From positions 62,001 to 126,000 of the forward strand of contig CAXKVF010000092.1 of the NCBI GenBank assembly GCA_964057225.1: a DNA stretch of 64,000 nucleotides, in the 5' to 3' direction. Shown in pieces: positions 1-10,944 of the stretch. Both the position numbers and the translations under genes were made by a program. The notes under the pieces were generated by a model. That model was not told where the DNA came from and made no database searches. It saw only the letters and a list, made by a program, of their open reading frames with translations. Numbering within the stretch: the first letter of the stretch is position 1; every line of letters starts with the position of its first letter. The stretch is from Auanema rhodensis. Taxonomy: Eukaryota > Nematoda > Chromadorea > Rhabditida > Rhabditidae.

Positions 1-9
1 GTAACTCGC

Positions 10-19
10 TTCACGTGAA
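10..19. other. Perfect 10-bp dyad TTCACGTGAA (one per monomer)
   Basis: The sequence is its own reverse complement and is centred on a CACGTG E-box. It recurs in nearly every unit at coordinates 10-19. Exceptions are a few CACTTGA forms (near 9166 and 9517), CACGTGG near 45399, and one AAGTGAA form near 61940. CACGTG is the general target of bHLH and bHLH-ZIP proteins. Whether any protein binds here is not shown by the sequence. Confidence 0.9.
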
Positions 20-98
20 AGATAAAGAGATGCGGTTTTCAAAATTAGATTCCCCATGTCCATATTAGTCTAAAAACAAATTTTTATTGATATTGGTG

Positions 99-111
99 CA
101 TGGTAACCATG
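99..111. other. Perfect odd palindrome CATGGTAACCATG (one per monomer)
   Basis: Six-base arms CATGGT and ACCATG flank a single central A, so a strand could fold into a short stem only if the centre opens. It is among the best conserved parts of the unit; one copy near 17025 has CCTTG. It lies directly downstream of coordinate 98, the most common G/T polymorphism in the array. Confidence 0.9.
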
Positions 112-131
112 ACTTTGAAATTTACGTGAAC

Positions 132-151
132 TTTAATTTATGCTAATTAAA
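132..151. other. 7-bp inverted repeat with 6-nt spacer in the monomer
   Basis: TTTAATT at 132-138 pairs perfectly with AATTAAA at 145-151 across the spacer TATGCT. The arms are all A/T. A recurrent variant changes the first spacer base (coordinate 139, T to A, giving TTAATTAATGC), for example at 30562, 32146, 33026, 35314 and 36194. It leaves the arms intact. Confidence 0.85.
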
Positions 152-152
152 T

Positions 153-169
153 GTATACGTGATGTGCAC
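153..169. other. Near-dyad GTRYAC-GTGAT-GTGCAC with CDEI-like octamer
   Basis: The common form GTACAC, then GTGAT, then GTGCAC is an inverted repeat with one mismatch. On the minus strand it contains ATCACGTG, which fits the budding yeast CDEI consensus RTCACRTG bound by Cbf1. The first copies have GTATAC instead, which destroys the CACGTG core. Copies at 10011, 13904, 16896 and 19932 have GTGCAC on the left, making the dyad perfect. The match to CDEI is short and could be chance. It does not by itself imply a point-centromere mechanism. Confidence 0.6.
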
Positions 170-1215
170 TTGGTATGTAACTCGCTTCACGTGAAAGATA
201 AAGAGATGCGGTTTTCAAAATTAGATTCCCCATGTCCATATTAGTCTAAAAACAAATTTTTATTGATATTGGTTCATGGTAACCATGACTTTGAAATTTA
301 CGTGAACTTTAATTTATGCTAATTAAATGTATACGTGATGTGCACTTGGTATGTAACTCGCTTCACGTGAAAGATAAAGAGATGCGGTTTTCAAAATTAG
401 ATTTCCCATGTCCATATTAGTCTAAAAACAAATTTTTATTGATATTGGTTCATGGTAACCATGACTTTGAAATTTACGTGAACTTTAATTTATGCTAATT
501 AAATGTACACGTGATGTGCACTTGGTATGTAACTCGCTTCACGTGAAAGATAAAGAGATGCGGTTTTCAAAATTAGATTCCCCATGTCCATATTAGTCTA
601 AAAACAAATTTTTATTGATATTGGTGCATGGTAACCATGACTTTGAAATTTACGTGAACTTTAATTTATGCTAATTAAATGTACACGTGATGTGCACTTG
701 GTATGTAACTCGCTTCACGTGAAAGATAAAGAGATGCGGTTTTCAAAATTAGATTCCCCATGTCCATATTAGTCTAAAAACAAATTTTTATTGATATTGG
801 TGCATGGTAACCATGACTTTGAAATTTACGTGAACTTTAATTTATGCTAATTAAATGTATACGTGATGTGCACTTGGTATGTAACTCGCTTCACGTGAAA
901 GATAAAGAGATGCGGTTTTCAAAATTAGATTCCCCATGTCCATATTAGTCTAAAAACAAATTTTTATTGATATTGGTTCATGGTAACCATGACTTTGAAA
1001 TTTACGTGAACTTTAATTTATGCTAATTAAATGTATACGTGATGTGCACTTGGTATGTAACTCGCTTCACGTGAAAGATAAAGAGATGCGGTTTTCAAAA
1101 TTAGATTCCCCATGTCCATATTAGTCTAAAAACAAATTTTTATTGATATTGGTTCATGGTAACCATGACTTTGAAATTTACGTGAACTTTAATTTATGCT
1201 AATTAAATGTATACG

Positions 1216-4200
1216 TGATGTGCACTTGGTATGTAACTCGCTTCACGTGAAAGATAAAGAGATGCGGTTTTCAAAATTAGATTCCCCATGTCCATATTAG
1301 TCTAAAAACAAATTTTTATTGATATTGGTGCATGGTAACCATGACTTTGAAATTTACGTGAACTTTAATTTATGCTAATTAAATGTACACGTGATGTGCA
1401 CTTGGTATGTAACTCGCTTCACGTGAAAGATAAAGAGATGCGGTTTTCAAAATTAGATTCCCCATGTCCATATTAGTCTAAAAACAAATTTTTATTGATA
1501 TTGGTTCATGGTAACCATGACTTTGAAATTTACGTGAACTTTAATTTATGCTAATTAAATGTACACGTGATGTGCACTTGGTATGTAACTCGCTTCACGT
1601 GAAAGATAAAGAGAGGCGGTTTTCAAAATTAGATTCCCCATGTCCATATTAGTCTAAAAACAAATTTCTATTGATATTGGTGCATGGTAACCATGACTTT
1701 GAAATTTACGTGAACTTTAATTTATGCTAATTAAATGTACACGTGATGTGCACTTGGTATGTAACTCGCTTCACGTGAAAGATAAAGAGATGCGGTTTTC
1801 AAAATTAGATTCCCCATGTCCATATTAGTCTAAAAACAAATTTTTATTGATATTGGTGCATGGTAACCATGACTTTGAAATTTACGTGAACTTTAATTTA
1901 TGCTAATTAAATGTACACGTGATGTGCACTTGGTATGTAACTCGCTTCACGTGAAAGATAAAGAGATGCGGTTTTCAAAATTAGATTCCCCATGTCCATA
2001 TTAGTCTAAAAACAAATTTTTATTGATATTGGTTCATGGTAACCATGACTTTGAAATTTACGTGAACTTTAATTTATGCTAATTAAATGTACACGTGATG
2101 TGCACTTGGTATGTAACTCGCTTCACGTGAAAGATAAAGAGATGCGGTTTTCAAAATTAGATTCCCCATGTCCATATTAGTCTAAAAACAAATTTTTATT
2201 GATATTGGTGCATGGTAACCATGACTTTGAAATTTACGTGAACTTTAATTTATGCTAATTAAATGTACACGTGATGTGCACTTGGTATGTAACTCGCTTC
2301 ACGTGAAAGATAAAGAGATGCGGTTTTCAAAATTAGATTCCCCATGTCCATATTAGTCTAAAAACAAATTTTTATTGATATTGGTGCATGGTAACCATGA
2401 CTTTGAAATTTACGTGAACTTTAATTTATGCTAATTAAATGTACACGTGATGTGCACTTGGTATGTAACTCGCTTCACGTGAAAGATAAAGAGATGCGGT
2501 TTTCAAAATTAGATTCCCCATGTCCATATTAGTCTAAAAACAAATTTTTATTGATATTGGTTCATGGTAACCATGACTTTGAAATTTACGTGAACTTTAA
2601 TTTATGCTAATTAAATGTACACGTGATGTGCACTTGGTATGTAACTCGCTTCACGTGAAAGATAAAGAGAGGCGGTTTTCAAAATTAGATTCCCCATGTC
2701 CATATTAGTCTAAAAACAAATTTTTATTGATATTGGTGCATGGTAACCATGACTTTGAAATTTACGTGAACTTTAATTTATGCTAATTAAATGTACACGT
2801 GATGTGCACTTGGTATGTAACTCGCTTCACGTGAAAGATGAAGAGATGCGGTTTTCAAAATTAGATTCCCCATGTCCATATTAGTCTAAAAACAAATTTT
2901 TATTGATATTGGTGCATGGTAACCATGACTTTGAAATTTACGTGAACTTTAATTTATGCTAATTAAATGTACACGTGATGTGCACTTGGTATGTAACTCG
3001 CTTCACGTGAAAGATAAAGAGATGCGGTTTTCAAAATTAGATTCCCCATGTCCATATTAGTCTAAAAACAAATTTTTATTGATATTGGTGCATGGTAACC
3101 ATGACTTTGAAATTTACGTGAACTTTAATTTATGCTAATTAAATGTACACGTGATGTGCACTTGGTATGTAACTCGCTTCACGTGAAAGATAAAGAGATG
3201 CGGTTTTCAAAATTAGATTCCTCATGTCCATATTAGTCTAAAAACAAATTTTTATTGATATTGGTGCATGGTAACCATGACTTTGAAATTTACGTGAACT
3301 TTAATTTATGCTAATTAAATGTACACGTGATGTGCACTTGGTATGTAACTCGCTTCACGTGAAAGATAAAGAGATGCGGTTTTCAAAATTAGATTCCCCA
3401 TGTCCATATTAGTCTAAAAACAAATTTTTATTGATATTGGTGCATGGTAACCATGACTTTGAAATTTACGTGAACTTTAATTTATGCTAATTAAATGTAC
3501 ACGTGATGTGCACTTGGTATGTAACTCGCTTCACGTGAAAGATAAAGAGATGCGGTTTTCAAAATAAGATTCCCCATGTACATATTAGTCTAAAAACAAA
3601 TTTTTATTGATATTGGCGCATGGTAACCATGACTTTGAAATTTACGTGAACTTTAATTTATGCTAATTAAATGTACACGTGATGTGCACTTGGTATGTAA
3701 CTCGCTTCACGTGAAAGATAAAGAGATGCGGTTTTCAAAATTAGATTCCCCATGTCCATATTAGTCTAAAAACAAATTTTTATTGATATTGGTGCATGGT
3801 AACCATGACTTTGAAATTTACGTGAACTTTAATTTATGCTAATTAAATGTACACGTGATGTGCACTTGGTATGTAACTCGCTTCACGTGAAAGATAAAGA
3901 GATGCGGTTTTCAAAATTAGATTCCCCATGTCCATATTAGTCTAAAAACAAATTTTTATTGATATTGGTGCATGGTAACCATGACTTTGAAATTTACGTG
4001 AACTTTAATTTATGCTAATTAAATGTACACGTGATGTGCACTTGGTATGTAACTCGCTTCACGTGAAAGATAAAGAGATGCGGTTTTCAAAATTAGATTC
4101 CCCATGTCCATATTAGTCTAAAAACAAATTTTTATTGATATTGGTTCATGGTAACCATGACTTTGAAATTTACGTGAACTTTAATTTATGCTAATTAAAT

Positions 4201-5280
4201 GTACACGTGATGTGCACTTGGTATGTAACTCGCTTCACGTGAAAGATAAAGAGATGCGGTTTTCAAAATTAGATTCCCCATGTCCATATTAGTCTAAAAA
4301 CAAATTTTTATTGATATTGGTGCATGGTAACCATGACTTTGAAATTTACGTGAACTTTAATTTATGCTAATTAAATGTACACGTGATGTGCACTTGGTAT
4401 GTAACTCGCTTCACGTGAAAGATAAAGAGATGCGGTTTTCAAAATTAGATTCCCCATGTCCATATTAGTCTAAAAACAAATTTTTATTGATATTGGTGCA
4501 TGGTAACCATGACTTTGAAAGTTACGTGAACTTTAATTTATGCTAATTAAATGTACACGTGATGTGCACTTGGTATGTAACTCGCTTCACGTGAAAGATA
4601 AAGAGATGCGGTTTTCAATATTAGATTCCCCATGTCCATATTAGTCTAAAAACAAATTTTTATTGATATTGGTGCATGGTAACCATGACTTTGAAAGTTA
4701 CGTGAACTTTAATTTATGCTAATTAAATGTACACGTGATGTGCACTTGGTATGTAACTCGCTTCACGTGAAAGATAAAGAGATGCGGTTTTCAATATTAG
4801 ATTCCCCATGTCCATATTAGTCTAAAAACAAATTTTTATTGATATTGGTTCATGGTAACCATGACTTTGAAATTTACGTGAACTTTAATTTATGCTAATT
4901 AAATGTACACGTGATGTGCACTTGGTATGTAACTCGCTTCACGTGAAAGATAAAGAGATGCGGTTTTCAAAATTAGATTCCCCATGTCCATATTAGTCTA
5001 AAAACAAATTTTTATTGATATTGGTGCATGGTAACCATGACTTTGAAATTTACGTGAACTTTAATTTATGCTAATTAAATGTACACGTGATGTGCACTTG
5101 GTATGTAACTCGCTTCACGTGAAAGATAAAGAGATGCGGTTTTCAAAATTAGATTCCCCATGTCCATATTAGTCTAAAAACAAATTTTTATTGATATTGG
5201 TTCATGGTAACCATGACTTTGAAATTTACGTGAACTTTAATTTATGCTAATTAAATGTACACGTGATGTGCACTTGGTAT
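1216..5280 (+). repeat. Plain monomer stretch with weak 6-monomer echo
   Basis: These are ordinary 176-bp units in exact register with few private variants. A GAGAGGCGG variant occurs at 1615 and again at 2671, which is 1056 bp or six units apart. Coordinate 98 shows a G, G, T alternation over the units between them. The unit at about 3521-3696 has three private substitutions (AAATAAG near 3565, GTACAT near 3580, GGCGC near 3617). Units near 4521 and 4697 carry GAAAGTT, and those near 4619 and 4795 carry CAATATT. These markers reappear further right. Confidence 0.75.
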
Positions 5281-7392
5281 GTAACTCGCTTCACGTGAAA
5301 GATAAAGAGATTCGGTTTTCAAAATTAGATTCCCCATGTCCATATTAGTCTAAAAACAAATTTTTATTGATATTGGTGCATGGTAACCATGACTTTGAAA
5401 TTTACGTGAACTTTAATTTATGCTAATTAAATGTACACGTGATGTGCACTTGGTATGTAACTCGCTTCACGTGAAAGATGAAGAGATGCGGTTTTCAAAA
5501 TTAGATTCCCCATGTCCATATTAGTCTAAAAACAAATTTTTATTGATATTGGTGCATGGTAACCATGACTTTGAAATTTACGTGAACTTTAATTTATGCT
5601 AATTAAATGTACACGTGATGTGCACTTGGTATGTAACTCGCTTCACGTGAAAGATAAAGAGATGCGGTTTTCAAAATTAGATTCCCCATGTCCATATTAG
5701 TCTAAAAACAAATTTTTATTGATATTGGTTCATGGTAACCATGACTTTGAAATTTACGTGAACTTTAATTTATGCTAATTAAATGTACACGTGATGTGCA
5801 CTTGGTATGTAACTCGCTTCACGTGAAAGATAAAGAGATGCGGTTTTCAAAATTAGATTCCCCATGTCCATATTAGTCTAAAAACAAATTTTTATTGATA
5901 TTGGTTCATGGTAACCATGACTTTGAAATTTACGTGAACTTTAATTAATGCTAATTAAATGTACACGTGATGTGCACTTGGTATGTAACTCGCTTCACGT
6001 GAAAGATAAAGAGATGCGGTTTTCAAAATTAGATTCCCCATGTCCATATTAGTCTAAAAACAAATTTTTATTGATATTGGTGCATGGTAACCATGACTTT
6101 GAAATTTACGTGAACTTTAATTTATGCTAATTAAATGTACACGTGATGTGCACTTGGTATGTAACTCGCTTCACGTGAAAGATAAAGAGATGCGGTTTTC
6201 AAAATTAGATTCCCCATGTCCATATTAGTCTAAAAACAAATTTTTATTGATATTGGTGCATGGTAACCATGACTTTGAAATTTACGTGAACTTTAATTTA
6301 TGCTAATTAAATGTACACGTGATGTGCACTTGGTATGTAACTCGCTTCACGTGAAAGATAAAGAGATGCGGTTTTCAAAATTAGATTCCCCATGTCCATA
6401 TTAGTCTAAAAACAAATTTTTATTGATATTGGTGCATGGTAACCATGACTTTGAAATTTACGTGAACTTTAATTTATGCTAATTAAATGTACACGTGATG
6501 TGCACTTGGTATGTAACTCTCTTCACGTGAAAGATAAAGAGATGCGGTTTTCAAAATTAGATTCCCCATGTCCATATTAGTCTAAAAACAAATTTTTATT
6601 GATATTTGTTCATGGTAACCATGACTTTGAAATTTACGTGAACTTTAATTTATGCTAATTAAATGTACACGTGATGTGCACTTGGTATGTAACTCGCTTC
6701 ACGTGAAAGATAAAAAGATGCGGTTTTCAAAATTAGATTCCCCATGTCCATATTAGTCTAAAAACAAATTTTTATTGATATTGGTGCATGGTAACCATGA
6801 CTTTGAAATTTACGTGAACTTTAATTTATGCTAATTGAATGTACACGTGATGTGCACTTGGTATGTAACTCGCTTCACGTGAAAGATAAAGAGATGCGGT
6901 TTTCAAAATTAGATTCCCCATGTCCATATTAGTCTAAAAACAAATTTTTATTGATATTGGTGCATGGTAACCATGACTTTGAAATTTACGTGAACTTTAA
7001 TTTATGCTAATTAAATGTACACGTGATGTGCACTTGGTATGTAACTCGCTTCACGTGAAAGATAAAGAGATGCGGTTTTCAAAATTAGATTCCCCATGTC
7101 CATATTAGTCTAAAAACAAATTTTTATTGATATTGGTGCATGGTAACCATGACTTTGAAAGTTACGTGAACTTTAATTTATGCTAATTAAATGTACACGT
7201 GATGTGCACTTGGTATGTAACTCGCTTCACGTGAAAGATAAAGAGATGCGGTTTTCAAAATTAGATTCCCCATGTCCATATTAGTCTAAAAACAAATTTT
7301 TATTGATATTGGTTCATGGTAACCATGACTTTGAAATTTACGTGAACTTTAATTTATGCTAATTAAATGTACACGTGATGTGCACTTGGTAT
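5281..7392 (+). repeat. 12-monomer higher-order repeat, copy 1 (2112 bp)
   Basis: Rare variants in this block recur in order in the next block. They are GATTCGG at 5311, GATGAAG at 5480, TTAATTAATG at 5941, ACTCTCTTC at 6520, CTAATTGAAT at 6837 and GAAAGTT at 7161. The first three are matched exactly 2112 bp later, and the last three 1936 bp later. The group therefore behaves as a 12-unit HOR from which the second copy lost one unit. Private changes near 6607 (ATTTGTT) and 6715 (TAAAAAGATG) are not copied. Confidence 0.85.
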
Positions 7393-9328
7393 GTAACTCG
7401 CTTCACGTGAAAGATAAAGAGATTCGGTTTTCAAAATTAGATTCCCCATGTCCATATTAGTCTAAAAACAAATTTTTATTGATATTGGTGCATGGTAACC
7501 ATGACTTTGAAATTTACGTGAACTTTAATTTATGCTAATTAAATGTACACGTGATGTGCACTTGGTATGTAACTCGCTTCACGTGAAAGATGAAGAGATG
7601 CGGTTTTCAAAATTAGATTCCCCATGTCCATATTAGTCTAAAAACAAATTTTTATTGATATTGGTGCATGGTAACCATGACTTTGAAATTTACGTGAACT
7701 TTAATTTATGCTAATTAAATGTACACGTGATGTGCACTTGGTATGTAACTCGCTTCACGTGAAAGATAAAGAGATGCGGTTTTCAAAATTAGATTCCCCA
7801 TGTCCATATTAGTCTAAAAACAAATTTTTATTGATATTGGTTCATGGTAACCATGACTTTGAAATTTACGTGAACTTTAATTTATGCTAATTAAATGTAC
7901 ACGTGATGTGCACTTGGTATGTAACTCGCTTCACGTGAAAGATAAAGAGATGCGGTTTTCAAAATTAGATTCCCCATGTCCATATTAGTCTAAAAACAAA
8001 TTTTTATTGATATTGGTTCATGGTAACCATGACTTTGAAATTTACGTGAACTTTAATTAATGCTAATTAAATGTACACGTGATGTGCACTTGGTATGTAA
8101 CTCGCTTCACGTGAAAGATAAAGAGATGCGGTTTTCAAAATTAGATTCCCCATGTCCATATTAGTCTAAAAACAAATTTTTATTGATATTGGTGCATGGT
8201 AACCATGACTTTGAAATTTACGTGAACTTTAATTTATGCTAATTAAATGTACACGTGATGTGCACTTGGTATGTAACTCGCTTCACGTGAAAGATAAAGA
8301 GATGCGGTTTTCAAAATTAGATTCCCCATGTCCATATTAGTCTAAAAACAAATTTTTATTGATATTGGTGCATGGTAACCATGACTTTGAAATTTACGTG
8401 AACTTTAATTTATGCTAATTAAATGTACACGTGATGTGCACTTGGTATGTAACTCTCTTCACGTGAAAGATAAAGAGATGCGGTTTTCAAAATTAGATTC
8501 CCCATGTCCATATTAGTCTAAAAACAAATTTTTATTGATATTGGTTCATGGTAACCATGACTTTGAAATTTACGTGAACTTTAATTTATGCTAATTAAAT
8601 GTACACGTGATGTGCACTTGGTATGTAACTCGCTTCACGTGAAAGATAAAGAGATGCGGTTTTCAAAATTAGATTCCCCATGTCCATATTAGTCTAAAAA
8701 CAAATTTTTATTGATATTGGTGCATGGTAACCATGACTTTGAAATTTACGTGAACTTTAATTTATGCTAATTGAATGTACACGTGATGTGCACTTGGTAT
8801 GTAACTCGCTTCACGTGAAAGATAAAGAGATGCGGTTTTCAAAATTAGATTCCCCATGTCCATATTAGTCTAAAAACAAATTTTTATTGATATTGGTGCA
8901 TGGTAACCATGACTTTGAAATTTACGTGAACTTTAATTTATGCTAATTAAATGTACACGTGATGTGCACTTGGTATGTAACTCGCTTCACGTGAAAGATA
9001 AAGAGATGCGGTTTTCAAAATTAGATTCCCCATGTCCATATTAGTCTAAAAACAAATTTTTATTGATATTGGTGCATGGTAACCATGACTTTGAAAGTTA
9101 CGTGAACTTTAATTTATGCTAATTAAATGTACACGTGATGTGCACTTGGTATGTAACTCGCTTCACTTGAATGATAAAGAGATGCGGTTTTCAAAATTAG
9201 ATTCCCCATGTCCATATTAGTCTAAAAACAAATTTTTATTGATATTGGTTCATGGTAACCATGACTTTGAAATTTACGTGAACTTTAATTTATGCTAATT
9301 AAATGTACACGTGATGTGCACTTGGTAT
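7393..9328 (+). repeat. 12-monomer HOR, copy 2, shortened to 11 units (1936 bp)
   Basis: It carries GATTCGG at 7423, GATGAAG at 7592, TTAATTAATG at 8053, ACTCTCTTC at 8456, CTAATTGAAT at 8773 and GAAAGTT at 9097, in the same order as copy 1. The distance between the third and fourth markers is 176 bp shorter than in copy 1, so one monomer was lost here (or gained in copy 1) between 8053 and 8456. Unequal exchange in register explains this. Confidence 0.85.
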
Positions 9329-9712
9329 GTAACTCGCTTCACGTGAATGATAAAGAGATGCGGTTTTCAAAATTAGATTCCCCATGTCCATATTAGTCTA
9401 AAAACAAATTATTATTGATATTGGTGCATGGTAACCATGACTTTGAAAGTTACGTGAACTTTAATTTATGCTAATTAAATGTACACGTGATGTGCACTTG
9501 GTATGTAACTCGCTTCACTTGAAAGATAAAGAGATGCGGTTTTCAAAATTAGATTCCCCATGTCCATATTAGTCTAAAAACAAATTTTTATTGATATTGG
9601 TTCATGGTAACCATGACTTTGAAATTTACGTGAACTTTAATTTATGCTAATTAAATGTACACGTGATGTGCACTTGGTATGTAACTCGCTTCACGTGAAA
9701 GATAAAGAGATG

Positions 9713-10944
9713 TGGTTTTCAAAATTAGAATCCCCATGTCCATATTAGTCTAAAAACAAATTTTTATTGATATTGGTGCATGGTAACCATGACTTTGAAA
9801 TTTACGTGAACTTTAATTTATGCTAATTAAATGTACACGTGATGTGCACTTGGTATGTAACTCTCTTCACGTGAAAGATAAAGAGATGCGGTTTTCAAAA
9901 TTAGATTCCCCATGTCCATATTAGTCTAAAAACAAATTTTTATTGATATTGGTTCATGGTAACCATGACTTTGAAATTTACGTGAACTTTAATTTATGCT
10001 AATTAAATGTGCACGTGATGTGCACTTGGTATGTAACTCGCTTCACGTGAAAGATAAAGAGATGCGGTTTTCAAAATTAGATTCCCCATGTCCATATTAG
10101 TCTAAAAACAAATTTTTATTGATATTGGTGCATGGTAACCATGACTTTGAAATTTACGTGAACTTTAATTTATGCTAATTAAATGTACACGTGATGTGCA
10201 CTTGGTATGTAACTCGCTTCACGTGAAAGATGAAGAGATGCGGTTTGCAAAATTAGATTCCCCATGTCCATATTAGTCTAAAAACAAATTTTTATTGACA
10301 TTGGTGCATGGTAACCATGACTTTGAAATTTACGTGAACTTTAATTTATGCTAATTAAATGTACACGTGATGTGCACTTGGTATGTAACTCGCTTCACGT
10401 GAAAGATAAAGAGATGCGGTTTTCAAAATTAGATTCCCCATGTCCATATTAGTCTAAAAACAAATTTTTATTGATATTGGTGCATGGTAACCATGACTTT
10501 GAAATTTACGTGAACTTTAATTTATGCTAATTAAATGTACACGTGATGTGCACTTGGTATGTAACTCGCTTCACGTGAATGATAAAGAGATGCGGTTTTC
10601 AAAATTAGATTCCCCATGTCCATATTAGTCTAAAAACAAATTATTATTGATATTGGTGCATGGTAACCATGACTTTGAAAGTTACGTGAACTTTAATTTA
10701 TGCTAATTAAATGTACACGTGATGTGCACTTGGTATGTAACTCGCTTCACGTGAAAGATAAAGAGATGCGGTTTTCAAAATTAGATTCCCCATGTCCATA
10801 TTAGTCTAAAAACAAATTTTTATTGATATTGGTTCATGGTAACCATGACTTTGAAATTTACGTGAACTTTAATTTATGCTAATTAAATGTACACGTGATG
10901 TGCACTTGGTATGTAACTCGCTTCACTTGGTATGTAACTCGCTT
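9713..10944 (+). repeat. Linked-variant cassette, copy 1 (1232 bp)
   Basis: In order the cassette has GATGTGG at 9713, ACTCTCTTC near 9864, TGTGCACGTG at 10011, GGTTTGC at 10247 with GACATTGG about 50 bp later, GAATGAT at 10580, GAAAGTT near 10681, and a 21-bp duplication ending at 10944. The same seven markers recur with the same spacing at 16598-17829 and 19634-20865, so they move as one block. This copy also has a private AATTATTATTG at 10643, shared with 9411. Confidence 0.85.
10903..10944 (+). repeat. 21-bp internal duplication no. 1
   Basis: A segment from CACTTGG through CGCTT is present twice in direct tandem (10903-10923 and 10924-10944), making this unit 197 bp. The duplicated piece covers monomer coordinates 167 to 11 of the next unit. 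It is bounded by the trinucleotide CAC at 167-169 and again at 12-14, as expected from slippage on a 3-bp microhomology. The unit that follows reads GATGAAG at 21-27. Confidence 0.95.

Larger units (their letters stand above)
1..176 (+). repeat. Reference monomer of the satellite (coordinates 1-176)
   Basis: This is the first complete unit and sets the numbering used elsewhere. Landmarks are: dyad TTCACGTGAA at 10-19; GCGG at 32-35; TTTTCAAAA at 36-44; a TCCCC block at 51-55; an A-tract at 72-76 and a T-tract at 81-85; odd palindrome CATGGTAACCATG at 99-111; TTACGTGAAC at 122-131; inverted repeat TTTAATT/AATTAAA at 132-138 and 145-151; and GTGCAC at 164-169. This copy has GTATACGTG at 153-161, where most later copies have GTACACGTG. 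The CpGs of the consensus are at 7, 14, 33, 125 and 158. The most variable sites are 24 and 26 (A/G) and 98 (G/T). Stop codons such as TAA at 2-4, together with a period not divisible by three, exclude a long reading frame. Confidence 0.97.
1..1215 (+). repeat. Left-end monomers carrying the GTATAC variant
   Basis: At coordinates 153-158 the first seven units read GTATAC, GTATAC, GTACAC, GTACAC, GTATAC, GTATAC, GTATAC. The T forms are at about 153, 329, 857, 1033 and 1209. From about 1385 onward every unit I checked is C at coordinate 156. The change is confined to the left edge of the window, so it may mark the start of a further domain lying to the left. Confidence 0.8.

Noticed and set aside
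72-88. Phased A-tracts as a strong DNA bend
   Set aside because: There is one A5 and one T5 tract per 176 bp. This is not enough helical phasing to claim curvature without a calculation.
99-111. CATGGTAACCATG or GTGCAC as operators, terminators or replication origins
   Set aside because: They are present in every unit, with no gene nearby and no other origin or promoter element, so a specific regulatory role cannot be supported.
1-176. CENP-B box
   Set aside because: The core requires TTCG and CGGG at fixed spacing. The unit has GCGG but no CGGG on either strand, and TTCG occurs only in the rare GATTCGG variant.
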